The position numbers and the translations under genes were made by a program. Source: Barnesiella sp. An55 (GTDB lineage: Bacteria; Bacteroidota; Bacteroidia; Bacteroidales; Barnesiellaceae). Taken from it: 64,000 nt of DNA. This document shows positions 16,662 to 26,183 of this stretch, one piece after another. Below the pieces are notes generated by a model that saw only the letters and a list, made by a program, of their open reading frames with translations, was not told the origin of the DNA and ran no database searches. The DNA lies in NCBI RefSeq assembly GCF_002161555.1, contig NZ_NFHZ01000010.1, forward strand, positions 62,001 to 126,000. Direction: 5' to 3'. The stretch's first letter is position 1, and the number at the start of each line of letters is the position of its first letter.

Positions 16662-18530
16662 ATGAATTCGCAGAAAAAAATATCACCTTGGGCTTGGATC
16701 CCTACGCTCTACTTTGCGCAGGGACTACCCTATGTGGCTGTCATGACCATCTCGGTCATCATGTACAAAAGGCTGGGAATATCCAATACCGACATAGCCC
16801 TATATACCAGCTGGCTCTATCTGCCGTGGGTCATCAAACCCTTCTGGAGTCCCTTTATCGATCTGTTGAAAACCAAACGGTGGTGGGTAGTCACCATGCA
16901 GATGCTCGTAGGCGCAGGCCTGGCCGGCATTGCATTCACCATTCCAGCCCCGCACTTCTTCCAGATTACCCTGGCCATCTTCTGGCTGGTAGCTTTCAGC
17001 TCGGCCACGCACGACATTGCCGCCGATGGCTTCTACATGCTGGCCCTCGACACGCACGACCAGGCCATGTATGTGGGCATACGCAGCACCTTCTACCGCG
17101 TGGCCACCATCGCCGGACAAGGATTGCTGGTTATTCTGGCCGGACTGCTCGAGTCGAACACCGGCCTCACCCCCCTCTCGCTCGAAGTCAAGGCCGGCCC
17201 GCAATATGCCAATGAAATAACCCTCCCCTCGACCGACTATGTGACCGACAGCAACAACAGCGAGATGCACTTCGTGGCCTCGCCCGCCGTGCTCGAGATA
17301 GGGACCGTGGCCAATCCCGCCCAGGTCGATTCGATAAACGCCTGGGTAAAACAGCAGAATATCGCCAACGGGTTTGCCGCACCCGAAAAGGCTGCCACCC
17401 AGGCAAATGACCGGGCAACAGGGAGCCAGCAGCTCAGCAAGTTCGAGCAGTTCATTCAAAATACCTTCGGCGAGAACCGCGAGCGCACCCAGCACCAACT
17501 CACCGGCAACATAGGCGTGGTGAAAGTGTGCCTGTCGCAACAACCCAAACCGGGCGAGAAGGTGGTACTCAACACGGTTCACAAGAGTGGCGACCAAAGT
17601 ATCTTCCTCACCCAGGGCGACCGCATCGAGTTCAACGCCGACAACTGGGACAAACCCGCCTACATCACCATACAGATAGACCCCAAACTGAAAGAAGAGT
17701 CGTCGGCCTCGTTCGAAGGGACCTCGGGCAACATAGCCCTGGCCTGGTCGATTACCTTCTTCGTACTGGCCGGCTTCTTCATTGCCATCTGTCTGTACCA
17801 CAAATACATCCTGCCCAAGCCCGCCTCCGATAAGGCCGTGTGCGAAGCAACCGCCTCCAACATCTTCAAGGAGTTCTTTGCCACCTTTGTCACCTTCTTC
17901 CAGAAGAAACAGGTATGGGTAGCTGTCCTCTTCATGCTTCTCTACCGCTTGCCCGAGGCACAACTGGTCAAACTCATCAACCCCTTCCTGCTCGATCCCA
18001 AAGAGCTGGGCGGATTGGGTCTTACCACTGGCCAGGTAGGTCTGGTCTATGGCACCATCGGTATCCTGGGCCTCACCATAGGCGGTATCATAGGCGGTAT
18101 CGTAGCCGCCAAAGGCGGTCTGCGCAAATGGTTATGGCCCATGGCCTGGAGCATCTCGCTCACCTGCGCCACCTTTGTCTATCTCAGCTACTACCAGCCC
18201 GACAGCCTCTTCATCATCAACCTGTGCGTATTCATCGAGCAGTTTGGCTACGGCTTCGGCTTCACCGCCTACATGCTCTACCTCATCTACTTCTCCGACG
18301 GCGAGCACAAGACCGCTCACTATGCCATCTGTACCGCCTTCATGGCCCTGGGCATGATGCTGCCGGGCATGGCTGCCGGTTGGTTGCAAGAGCTCATCGG
18401 GTATAAACACTTCTTCTATTGGGTAATGATTTGCTGCGCCGCCACCATCGCCGTGTGCGCCTTTATCAAGATCGACCCCAACTATGGCAAGAAGGAGGAT
18501 GCAAACGAAATTGAAACAGAAACAAAATAA
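16662..18530 (+). CDS. ampG: AmpG-like major facilitator transporter with a large inserted loop
   Basis: This 622-aa inner-membrane protein begins like AmpG muropeptide permeases (SPWAWIPTLYFAQGLPYVAV). Six predicted helices (residues ~10-165) are followed by a hydrophilic insertion of about 185 residues (~165-350). Transmembrane segments then resume at ALAWSITFFVLAGFFIAIC. Ordinary AmpG proteins lack so long a loop. Import of MurNAc, GlcNAc-MurNAc or anhydro-muropeptides from the periplasm is the expected role. The position between the SpoIID and NamZ genes supports this, and Tannerella forsythia uses a comparable importer with MurK and MurQ. The exact substrate is inferred. Confidence 0.75.
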   Translation: MNSQKKISPWAWIPTLYFAQGLPYVAVMTISVIMYKRLGISNTDIALYTSWLYLPWVIKPFWSPFIDLLKTKRWWVVTMQMLVGAGLAGIAFTIPAPHFFQITLAIFWLVAFSSATHDIAADGFYMLALDTHDQAMYVGIRSTFYRVATIAGQGLLVILAGLLESNTGLTPLSLEVKAGPQYANEITLPSTDYVTDSNNSEMHFVASPAVLEIGTVANPAQVDSINAWVKQQNIANGFAAPEKAATQANDRATGSQQLSKFEQFIQNTFGENRERTQHQLTGNIGVVKVCLSQQPKPGEKVVLNTVHKSGDQSIFLTQGDRIEFNADNWDKPAYITIQIDPKLKEESSASFEGTSGNIALAWSITFFVLAGFFIAICLYHKYILPKPASDKAVCEATASNIFKEFFATFVTFFQKKQVWVAVLFMLLYRLPEAQLVKLINPFLLDPKELGGLGLTTGQVGLVYGTIGILGLTIGGIIGGIVAAKGGLRKWLWPMAWSISLTCATFVYLSYYQPDSLFIINLCVFIEQFGYGFGFTAYMLYLIYFSDGEHKTAHYAICTAFMALGMMLPGMAAGWLQELIGYKHFFYWVMICCAATIAVCAFIKIDPNYGKKEDANEIETETK

Positions 18531-18544
18531 CAAAAAGAAAGTCT

Positions 18545-19777
18545 ATGACATTGAAAAAGTATATAATTTTGTGCCTGACTGTAATTTTTGCAGGAGGATT
18601 GAGTGCACAGAAAACAATGACGGGAATCGAGGTTCTGAAGAGAGACAATTTCAAAATTCTGGAGGGGAAAAGAGTCGGTCTCATCACCAACCCCACGGGG
18701 GTGGACAATTCGTTGAAATCGACCATCGATATCCTGTTTGAAGCTCCCAACGTCAATCTCGTGGCTCTCTATGGACCCGAACACGGGGTGCGCGGCGACG
18801 TGCATGCCGGCGACAAGGTCGAAAACTCGACCGACCCCTCGACCGGGCTGCCCGTCTATTCGCTCTACGGGAAGACCCGCAAGCCCACCCCCGAGATGCT
18901 CAAGGGCATCGATGTGCTCGTCTATGACATCCAAGACATAGGTTGCCGCTCGTTCACCTACATCAGCACCATGGGTGTAGCCATGGAAGCCGCCGCCGAA
19001 AACGGTATCGAGTTTGTCGTGCTCGACCGTCCCAACCCCATCGGCGGCGAGAAGGTCGAAGGCAACATCGTCGAGGATGGTTACTTCTCCTTCGTCAGTC
19101 AATTCAAGATACCCTATGTGTATGGGCTCACCTGCGGCGAGCTGGCCCGTATGTTCGTGGGCGAACATATGCTGGCCAAAGACTGCAAGCTCACAGTCGT
19201 GCCCATGAAACACTGGAAGCGCAGCATGGACTACTCGCAGACGGGGCTCCAATGGATACCCTCGTCGCCGCACATCCCGCACCCCCACTCGGCCTACTTC
19301 TACCCCCTGTCGGGTATTGTGGGCGAGTTGCCCTACCTCTCGATAGGCGTGGGATACACCATACCCTTCCAGATGTTTGCCGCCCAGTGGATCGACGCCG
19401 AGAAACTGGCCGACCGCATGAACGCCCTTAATCTGCCGGGTATCAAATTCCGCCCCATACACCTGAAACCTTTCTATGCTTTCGGGCAGGGCGAACACTT
19501 GCAGGGGGTGCAAGTGCACATCATGGACTATCGGAAAGCCCGTCTCTCCGAGGTCCAGTTCTACATCTTACAAGAACTGGCAGCCCTCTACCCCGACAAG
19601 AAAGCCTTCGGTCCCGAGACCGAGAAACGGTTCGACATGTTCGACAAGGTATGCGGCAGCAACCAGATACGCGAACGCTTTTCCAAACGCTACCGCTTCG
19701 ACGACATCAAGGACTACTGGTATAAAGATGTAGAAAGTTTCAAGCAATTGTCACGCAAATACTATCTTTATAAATAA
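18545..19777 (+). CDS. namZ: NamZ, exo-beta-N-acetylmuramidase (DUF1343, GH171)
   Basis: This 410-aa exported protein has a signal peptide (KKYIILCLTVIFAGGLSAQ). It matches the DUF1343 family throughout, with TNPTGV near 48 and the signature YGPEHGVRG at 76-84, in which Glu79 is the likely catalytic residue. VYDIQDIGCRSFTY and LDRPNPIGG are further family motifs. The family was characterised in Bacillus subtilis as NamZ, which removes terminal MurNAc from the non-reducing end of peptide-free peptidoglycan glycan. In this operon it would release free MurNAc in the periplasm for the adjacent transporter. It lies 14 bp after the transporter gene and 19 bp before the lactate oxidase gene. Confidence 0.9.
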   Translation: MTLKKYIILCLTVIFAGGLSAQKTMTGIEVLKRDNFKILEGKRVGLITNPTGVDNSLKSTIDILFEAPNVNLVALYGPEHGVRGDVHAGDKVENSTDPSTGLPVYSLYGKTRKPTPEMLKGIDVLVYDIQDIGCRSFTYISTMGVAMEAAAENGIEFVVLDRPNPIGGEKVEGNIVEDGYFSFVSQFKIPYVYGLTCGELARMFVGEHMLAKDCKLTVVPMKHWKRSMDYSQTGLQWIPSSPHIPHPHSAYFYPLSGIVGELPYLSIGVGYTIPFQMFAAQWIDAEKLADRMNALNLPGIKFRPIHLKPFYAFGQGEHLQGVQVHIMDYRKARLSEVQFYILQELAALYPDKKAFGPETEKRFDMFDKVCGSNQIRERFSKRYRFDDIKDYWYKDVESFKQLSRKYYLYK

Positions 19778-19796
19778 CACCAAGTAATCAACCGAG

Positions 19797-22595
19797 ATGA
19801 AAGATCAAAAGTACAACGCTTATCTGAAAGAGGTCGGGACATTCATTCCCAAAGACCGTATCTATACCGACGACCTGCGCCTGCTGGCGTGGGGAACCGA
19901 TGCCGGATTCTATCGTCTTATCCCCCAGATCGTGATTCGATCGAAAAACGAGGAGGAGGTGGCACGGCTCCTGACCCTGGCCAACCGCTACGACCTGCCG
20001 GTAACTTTCAGAGCTGCCGGTACCTCGCTCTCGGGGCAAAGCATAAGCGACTCGATACTGATTGTTGCCGGTAAAAACTGGGAACAATACTCCATCTCGC
20101 CAGACCATACACAAATAACTCTCCAACCCGGTATCATCGGGGCCCGTGTGAATGAGATTTTAAAACCCTATGGCAGAAAATTCGCACCCGACCCCGCCTC
20201 GGTAAAATCGGCCATGGTAGGCGGCATTGTCATGAACAATGCCTCGGGCATGAACTGTGGCACCCACGCCAACAGCGACAAGGAACTGATATCGGCCAAA
20301 ATCGTCCTGGCCGACGGGACTCGCCTCGACACGGGCGATCCCGCCAGCCGACGGGCGTTTGAGCAGAGTCATGCCCCCTTCTTGAAACGCATCGCCGAGC
20401 TGCGCGACGAAATCAGAGGCGACCAGGCCCTGAGCGACCGCATCCGCCGCAAGTATGTCATCAAGAATGTCACCGGCCTCAACCTGTTGCCCTTTGTCGC
20501 CTACGACGACCCGTTCGACATCATCGCCCACCTCATGGTAGGGTCGGAAGGTACTCTCGCCTTCCTCTCGGAGGTGACGATGAAGACCGAGCACGATTAC
20601 CCCTGCTCGGCAAGCGCCATGCTCTACTTCGACAAGATCGAAGATGCCTGCCGCGCCGTCGTGGCCATGAAAGAGGGACCCGTGTTCAGTGCCGAGATGC
20701 TCGACAAGAAGTCGCTCGCCTCGGTCAACGACACCACCGGCACGGGCCTCACGGCCGTACTCACCGAGACCAAAGCCGATTCGCCCGAAGAACTCGAGGC
20801 CAATATCGAAGCCATCAAAAAGATACTGGTCCCCTTCAAGACCGCCACACCCATACACTTCACCGACAAGCCCGAGGAGTACTCGCAATACTGGGCCATC
20901 CGCTCGGGCATCTTCCCCTCGGTGGGAGGCACCCGTCAACTGGGCACCACGGTGCTCATCGAAGATGTGGCCTTCCCCTTGAAAGACCTGCCCCAGGCTA
21001 CCGCCGACCTGCAGACTCTGCTCGAGCGCAACGGCTACGACGATGCCTGCATCTACGGCCACGCCCTCGAAGGGAACTATCACTTCATCATCAGCCAGTC
21101 GTTCGATACCCCCGAGCAGGTGGCCCGATATGCCAAACTGATGGACGAAGTCAAGACCCTCGTGGTCGATAAATACGACGGCTCGCTCAAGGCCGAGCAC
21201 GGCACGGGCCGCAACATGGCTCCCTTTGTCAAATACGAATGGGGCGAGAAGGCCTTCGGCTACATGAAAGCCGTCAAAGAGCTCTTCGATCCCAAAGGAT
21301 TGCTCAACCCCGGCGTCATCTTCAACGACGACCCGCAGTGCCACCTGAAGCACTTCAAGCCCATGCCGCTCACCAACGCCCACGTCGATCGCTGCATCGA
21401 GTGCGGTTTCTGCGAGGTAAACTGCCTCACCTGCGGCTTCTCGCTGTCGTCGCGACAACGCATCGTCATCCGTCGCGAAATCTCCCGGCTGAGCCATCTG
21501 ACCGATGCCGAGAGTCAAACCCGCATGCACACCCTGCTGCAACAATACAAATACCTGGGCAACGCCACCTGTGCCGGCGACGGCCTCTGCTCCATGTCGT
21601 GCCCGATGGGCATCAGCGTAGGCGACCTCACCCACGACCTGCGCGAGGAGAGTCTGCCCGCCGGTAGCCTCGGCTACAAGACCGGCGACTGGGTAGCCAA
21701 CCACTTCGCCAGCACCAAAGCCAGCATCCGCCCGGTACTCTACCTGGCCCATGCCGCACACGCCCTGCTGGGCGACAAACCGATGAGCGCCGTAGGCCGC
21801 ACCCTGCACCGTCTGGGTCTCCCCTTGTGGACCCCGGCCATGCCCAAGCCCTACCGGCCCCACAAGATAGAGCAACACCCCGAACCGCTGAAGGTGGTCT
21901 ATTTCCCCAGCTGTATCAACCAGACCATGGGTCCGGCCAAAAATTCGCCCGACCCCACACCGCTCATCGACAAAACCGTAGCCCTGCTGCAAAAGGCTGG
22001 CTACGAAGTCATCTTCCCCGAGAACATGAAAAACCTTTGCTGCGGTACCATCTGGGAAAGCAAAGGCATGAGGGATATTGCCGACCGCAAGTCGGCCGAA
22101 CTGGAAGAGGCCCTCTTCAAAGCCAGCCACGAGGGACAATACCCCGTGCTCTGCGACCAGAGCCCCTGCCTGCACCGCATGCGCGAGACGATGACCCGCG
22201 TCAAACTCTACGAGCCGGTAGAGTTCATCTACACCTTCCTGCGCGACAAGTTGCAGTTCACCCCCATCGACGACGCCGTAGCCGTACACATCACCTGCTC
22301 GATGCGCAAGATGAACCTGGGCAACATGCTCGTCGAGCTGGCCCGTCTGTGCTCGCGCCACGTCATCGTGCCCGACGAGGTAGGCTGCTGCGGATTCGCC
22401 GGCGACCGCGGATTCACGCACCCCGAGGTCAATGCCTATGCCCTGCGCAAGCTGAGACCGCAACTCGAAAAGGCCGGCGTAAAAACCGGATACTCCAACA
22501 GCCGCACCTGCGAGATAGGATTGACCACCAACTCGGGCATACCCTACCTCTCGATCGTCTATCTGGTAGATCAATGTACAACGCCTAAAAAATAA
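19797..22595 (+). CDS. FAD- and Fe-S-binding oxidoreductase, probable D-lactate dehydrogenase
   Basis: This 932-aa protein joins a GlcD-type FAD domain (PCMH about 45-230, C-terminal FAD-oxidase fold to about 520) to a GlpC-like Fe-S domain. The first cluster motif begins CIECGFC at about 533, the second CAGDGLCSMSC at about 592. Two CCG motifs of heterodisulfide-reductase type lie at about 748 and 864. This architecture matches respiratory D-lactate or D-2-hydroxyacid dehydrogenases. MurQ, encoded further along the operon, releases D-lactate when it cleaves MurNAc-6-phosphate. Oxidation of that D-lactate to pyruvate is therefore a natural assignment. It has no signal peptide and is probably cytoplasmic, perhaps membrane-associated. 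Confidence 0.8.
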   Translation: MKDQKYNAYLKEVGTFIPKDRIYTDDLRLLAWGTDAGFYRLIPQIVIRSKNEEEVARLLTLANRYDLPVTFRAAGTSLSGQSISDSILIVAGKNWEQYSISPDHTQITLQPGIIGARVNEILKPYGRKFAPDPASVKSAMVGGIVMNNASGMNCGTHANSDKELISAKIVLADGTRLDTGDPASRRAFEQSHAPFLKRIAELRDEIRGDQALSDRIRRKYVIKNVTGLNLLPFVAYDDPFDIIAHLMVGSEGTLAFLSEVTMKTEHDYPCSASAMLYFDKIEDACRAVVAMKEGPVFSAEMLDKKSLASVNDTTGTGLTAVLTETKADSPEELEANIEAIKKILVPFKTATPIHFTDKPEEYSQYWAIRSGIFPSVGGTRQLGTTVLIEDVAFPLKDLPQATADLQTLLERNGYDDACIYGHALEGNYHFIISQSFDTPEQVARYAKLMDEVKTLVVDKYDGSLKAEHGTGRNMAPFVKYEWGEKAFGYMKAVKELFDPKGLLNPGVIFNDDPQCHLKHFKPMPLTNAHVDRCIECGFCEVNCLTCGFSLSSRQRIVIRREISRLSHLTDAESQTRMHTLLQQYKYLGNATCAGDGLCSMSCPMGISVGDLTHDLREESLPAGSLGYKTGDWVANHFASTKASIRPVLYLAHAAHALLGDKPMSAVGRTLHRLGLPLWTPAMPKPYRPHKIEQHPEPLKVVYFPSCINQTMGPAKNSPDPTPLIDKTVALLQKAGYEVIFPENMKNLCCGTIWESKGMRDIADRKSAELEEALFKASHEGQYPVLCDQSPCLHRMRETMTRVKLYEPVEFIYTFLRDKLQFTPIDDAVAVHITCSMRKMNLGNMLVELARLCSRHVIVPDEVGCCGFAGDRGFTHPEVNAYALRKLRPQLEKAGVKTGYSNSRTCEIGLTTNSGIPYLSIVYLVDQCTTPKK

Positions 22596-22607
22596 AGTCA
22601 CGATACC

Positions 22608-23780
22608 ATGAACAAACCACCCAGCAACCGACTCCTTTCGCTCGACATCCTGCGAGGCATCACCATAGCCGGCATGATTATGGTCAATAATCCCGGCTCT
22701 TGGGGGCACATCTATGCCCCGCTGGAACACGCCGAGTGGATAGGGCTCACCCCTACCGACCTCGTCTTTCCCTTCTTCATGTTCATCATGGGAATATCGA
22801 CCTACATGTCGCTACGGAAATTCGATTTCCGGCTCTCGAAACCGGTTGCCTGGAAAATCATACGGCGCACGGTCATCATCTTTGCCATCGGTCTGGCCAT
22901 CGCCTGGCTGGGGCTGACCATGCGCACCTACCACCAGTTGGGCGAGGAGTCCCTGCCGTGGCTCGAACGGTTAGGCCGCTCGATGGCAAACTTCAACCAC
23001 CTGCGCATCCTGGGTGTGATGCCGCGACTGGCCATCTGCTATGGCGTGGCCGCTCTCGTGGCCCTGCTTGTGAAGCACAAATACATACCGCATATCGTCA
23101 TCGTCACCCTGCTGGCCTACTTTGTGATATTGGCCACGGGTCGAGGATTCGAGTTCTCCGAAGAGAACATCATCTCGGTCATCGACCGCGCCGTACTGGG
23201 CCCCGACCACATGTACCACGACAGCGGGCTGGCCTTCGACCCCGAGGGACTGCTCAGCACCATACCGTCGATATGCCACGTGCTGATAGGCGTCTTCTGC
23301 GGCGGGCTCATCATGCGCACCAAAGACAATGCCACACGCATGCAAAACCTCTTTATTGCCGGCACCATACTCACCTTTGCCGGGCTGTTGCTCGAGTATG
23401 GCTGCCCCATCAGCAAAAAGATATGGTCGCCCACCTTTGTCCTCACCACCTGCGGACTGGCCGCCAGCGCACTGGCCCTGCTCATCTGGATTATCGATAT
23501 CGAGGGATACAAGAGATGGAGCCGCTTCTTCGAAGCCTTCGGTATCAACCCCCTGTTCATGTATGTATTGGGCGGGGTATTGAGCCTGCTCCTGGGCAAC
23601 ATCTATGTGACCTATGCCGGCACGGCCATGACCCTGAAAGGGGTCATCTACAACGAGTGGCTCGTGCCCCTGCTGGGCGACGAGACTTTCGCCTCGCTCA
23701 TCTTCGCCCTCCTCTTTATCGGGGTCAACTGGCTCGTAGGATATGTTTTGTATAAAAAGAAAATATATATAAAGATATGA
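22608..23780 (+). CDS. NagX-like membrane acyltransferase (DUF5009 / HGSNAT family)
   Basis: This 390-aa polytopic membrane protein begins with the family signature LSLDILRGITIAGMIMVN, followed by about ten hydrophobic segments. Related proteins include human heparan-alpha-glucosaminide N-acetyltransferase, which acetylates glucosamine across a membrane, and bacterial NagX, which is encoded with amino-sugar catabolic genes. Here it might acetylate a non-acetylated glucosaminyl group or help move an amino sugar inward. Its stop overlaps the next start by 4 bp, suggesting translational coupling to BadF kinase 2. Confidence 0.75.
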   Translation: MNKPPSNRLLSLDILRGITIAGMIMVNNPGSWGHIYAPLEHAEWIGLTPTDLVFPFFMFIMGISTYMSLRKFDFRLSKPVAWKIIRRTVIIFAIGLAIAWLGLTMRTYHQLGEESLPWLERLGRSMANFNHLRILGVMPRLAICYGVAALVALLVKHKYIPHIVIVTLLAYFVILATGRGFEFSEENIISVIDRAVLGPDHMYHDSGLAFDPEGLLSTIPSICHVLIGVFCGGLIMRTKDNATRMQNLFIAGTILTFAGLLLEYGCPISKKIWSPTFVLTTCGLAASALALLIWIIDIEGYKRWSRFFEAFGINPLFMYVLGGVLSLLLGNIYVTYAGTAMTLKGVIYNEWLVPLLGDETFASLIFALLFIGVNWLVGYVLYKKKIYIKI

Positions 23781-24616
23781 TTATTATAGCAGATAGCGGT
23801 TCTACCAAGACCGACTGGTGTGTAGTAAACCAGGGAACACCCGTCAAGCGAATTACTACCGAGGGAACAAATCCGTTTTTCCAAACCGAAGAGGAGATAA
23901 GCCTCGTTGTAAAAGACAAACTCATGCCTCACCTCGAGGGGATGAAGATCGATGCCGTCTATTTCTATGGTGCCGGTTGCGCCTTCCCCGAGAAAAATGC
24001 TATCGTCGAGCAGGCCATTGCCCGCCACATTACCGGCGCTCATATCGAGATTGGCAGCGATCTGCTGGCCGCCGCCCGCAGCCTCTGCGGCCACCAACCC
24101 GGCATCGCCTGCATCATGGGCACCGGCTCCAACTCGTGCTACTACGACGGCAAGGAGATTGTCAACAACATCTCGCCGCTGGGCTACATACTCGGCGACG
24201 AAGGCAGCGGCGCCGTACTGGGCAAACTGCTGGTGGGCGACTGCCTCAAAAACCAACTCACTCCCGAGCTGAAGGAGAAGTTCTTCAAACGTTTCGACCT
24301 CACCCCCAAAGAGATTCTCGACAAAGTCTATAAGAAGCCCTTCCCCAACCGGTTCCTCGCCTCGGTGTCGCCCTTCCTCCTCGAGAATATTGAAGAGCCC
24401 TGCATCCATCGCATCGTGCTCAACGGCTTCAAGAGCTTCTTTACCCGCAACGTCATGCAGTATGACTACAAGAATGTGAAGGTGCACTTCATCGGCTCCA
24501 TCGCCTACTACTACAAAGAGGTGCTCGAAGAGGCCGCCAACGCCTTGCAGATAGAGCTGGGCACAATTATCAAAAGCCCCATGGAGGGTCTTGTCGCATA
24601 TCATTCAAACCTATAA
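23777..24616 (+). CDS. BadF/BadG-type amino-sugar kinase, copy 2; candidate MurNAc kinase
   Basis: This 279-aa cytoplasmic kinase has the same layout as the one at 6989-7828: phosphate-1 loop ADSGSTKTDW at residues 4-13, GTGSNS near 115 and GDEGSG near 140. It overlaps the NagX-like gene by 4 bp and lies 12 bp before murQ. MurQ needs MurNAc-6-phosphate and no PTS is present, so this copy is the best candidate for MurNAc kinase, by analogy with murK-murQ in Tannerella forsythia. GlcNAc kinase activity is the alternative. Confidence 0.8.
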   Translation: MIIIADSGSTKTDWCVVNQGTPVKRITTEGTNPFFQTEEEISLVVKDKLMPHLEGMKIDAVYFYGAGCAFPEKNAIVEQAIARHITGAHIEIGSDLLAAARSLCGHQPGIACIMGTGSNSCYYDGKEIVNNISPLGYILGDEGSGAVLGKLLVGDCLKNQLTPELKEKFFKRFDLTPKEILDKVYKKPFPNRFLASVSPFLLENIEEPCIHRIVLNGFKSFFTRNVMQYDYKNVKVHFIGSIAYYYKEVLEEAANALQIELGTIIKSPMEGLVAYHSNL

Positions 24617-24628
24617 AACGCAGTCACT

Positions 24629-25462
24629 ATGTCATTCGTGAAAATCACCGAGCAACCGTCTCTATACGACAACCTCGAACAAAAATCGGTACATGAGATT
24701 CTGGAAGAGATCAATACCGAAGACCAAAAGGTGGCTTTGGCCGTGAAGAAGGCCATTCCCCAAATCGAGAAACTCGTCACCCAAATCGTGCCCCGCATGA
24801 GACAGGGCGGACGCATCTTCTACATGGGTGCCGGCACCAGCGGCCGCCTGGGTGTACTCGACGCTTCGGAGATTCCCCCCACGTTCGGTATGCCTCCCAC
24901 GCTGGTCATCGGGCTCATTGCCGGCGGCGACACCGCCCTGCGCAACCCGGTAGAGAATGCCGAGGACGATATGAACCGCGGCTGGGAAGAGTTGCAAGAA
25001 CACCACATCAACACCAAAGATACCGTTATCGGCATCGCCGCCTCGGGTACCACTCCCTATGTGATAGGCGCCCTGCGGGCTGCCCGCGAGCACGGCATCC
25101 TCACCGGCTCCATCTCGAGCAACCCCGACTCGCCCATCTCGCACGAGGCCGACGTGCCCATCGAGATGATTGTGGGCCCCGAGTATGTGACCGGCAGCTC
25201 ACGCATGAAATCGGGTACGGGGCAAAAGATGATTCTCAACATGATTACCACCTCGGTCATGATACAGTTGGGACGGGTCAAAGGCAACCGCATGGTCAAC
25301 ATGCAACTCTCCAACCAGAAACTGGTCGATCGGGGCACCCGCATGGTCTCCGAAGAGTTGGGCATGGACTACGAGCACGCCAAACGACTGCTGCTCCTGC
25401 ACGGCTCGGTCAAGAAAGCCATCGACGCCTACCATGCCGAGAATCCCGACTCACAAAAATAA
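24629..25462 (+). CDS. murQ: MurQ, N-acetylmuramic acid 6-phosphate etherase
   Basis: This 277-aa cytoplasmic SIS-domain enzyme cleaves MurNAc-6-phosphate to GlcNAc-6-phosphate and D-lactate. The diagnostic etherase stretch GAGTSGRLGVLDASEIPPTF spans about residues 67-86, and Glu81 corresponds to the catalytic glutamate of known MurQ proteins. The second SIS region includes GIAASGTTPYV and SSRMKSGTGQKM. Its length is slightly under the usual ~300 residues but no domain is missing. No deacetylase or deaminase for GlcNAc-6-phosphate is present in the window, so the next steps must be encoded elsewhere. Confidence 0.95.
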   Translation: MSFVKITEQPSLYDNLEQKSVHEILEEINTEDQKVALAVKKAIPQIEKLVTQIVPRMRQGGRIFYMGAGTSGRLGVLDASEIPPTFGMPPTLVIGLIAGGDTALRNPVENAEDDMNRGWEELQEHHINTKDTVIGIAASGTTPYVIGALRAAREHGILTGSISSNPDSPISHEADVPIEMIVGPEYVTGSSRMKSGTGQKMILNMITTSVMIQLGRVKGNRMVNMQLSNQKLVDRGTRMVSEELGMDYEHAKRLLLLHGSVKKAIDAYHAENPDSQK

Positions 25463-25476
25463 ACCCTCGAAACGCC

Positions 25477-26142
25477 ATGAAAAGAATCTCTATCCTTCTG
25501 CTGCTGCCGATACTGGCCACGATTGCCTCGCTGGCCCAAGAGGTCTATCACAACAACCTCTATTATTACCAGCGCACCAGTTTGTTCGAGAAGCTGCCCA
25601 TCGACAGCGACGACATCATCTTTCTGGGCAACAGCATCACCGACAACTGCGAGTGGCACGAGCTGTTCGGCAACCCCAACATCAAGAACCGGGGTATCGG
25701 GTCGGACGTGTCGATGGGCGTGTATGAACGCCTGGCCCCTATTGTCGAGGGCAAGCCGGCCAAGATATTCCTGATGATCGGCATCAACGACGTGTCGCAC
25801 GACCTATCGACCGACAGCATCGTGGGCAACATCGCCCGCATCGTGCGAAAGATACGCCACGACAGCCCCACCACACAGCTCTACATACAGAGCATGCTGC
25901 CCACCAACGACTCCTTCGGGCAGTATCGCAAGATTGTGGGCAAGGCACCGCAAATCATCGAGATAAACCAGCGGCTCAAGCAACTGGCCCAAGCCGAGCA
26001 GTGCACCTATATCGACCTCTATTCGCACCTCACGGCTCCCGGCTCGACCGATCTCAACCCCACCTATACCAACGACGGGCTGCACCTGATGGGCGACGCC
26101 TACCTGGTGTGGCGCGAGGTTCTGCTCCCCTACCTCAAATAA
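25477..26142 (+). CDS. Exported SGNH/GDSL-family esterase
   Basis: This 221-aa protein has a signal peptide (KRISILLLLPILATIASLAQ). SGNH blocks are visible: Ser53 in FLGNSITDN, the glycine block NRGIGSD, Asn104 in GIND, and Asp200 with His203 in DGLHLMG. Such enzymes commonly deacetylate sugars; O-acetyl groups on MurNAc block muramidases, so de-O-acetylation of peptidoglycan fragments would suit this operon. That substrate is inferred. It is the last gene of the + strand operon and is followed by a terminator. Confidence 0.8.
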   Translation: MKRISILLLLPILATIASLAQEVYHNNLYYYQRTSLFEKLPIDSDDIIFLGNSITDNCEWHELFGNPNIKNRGIGSDVSMGVYERLAPIVEGKPAKIFLMIGINDVSHDLSTDSIVGNIARIVRKIRHDSPTTQLYIQSMLPTNDSFGQYRKIVGKAPQIIEINQRLKQLAQAEQCTYIDLYSHLTAPGSTDLNPTYTNDGLHLMGDAYLVWREVLLPYLK

Positions 26143-26183
26143 GACGAAAGAGAAATTTCTCGCTTACGCATACCCCACAAAAA

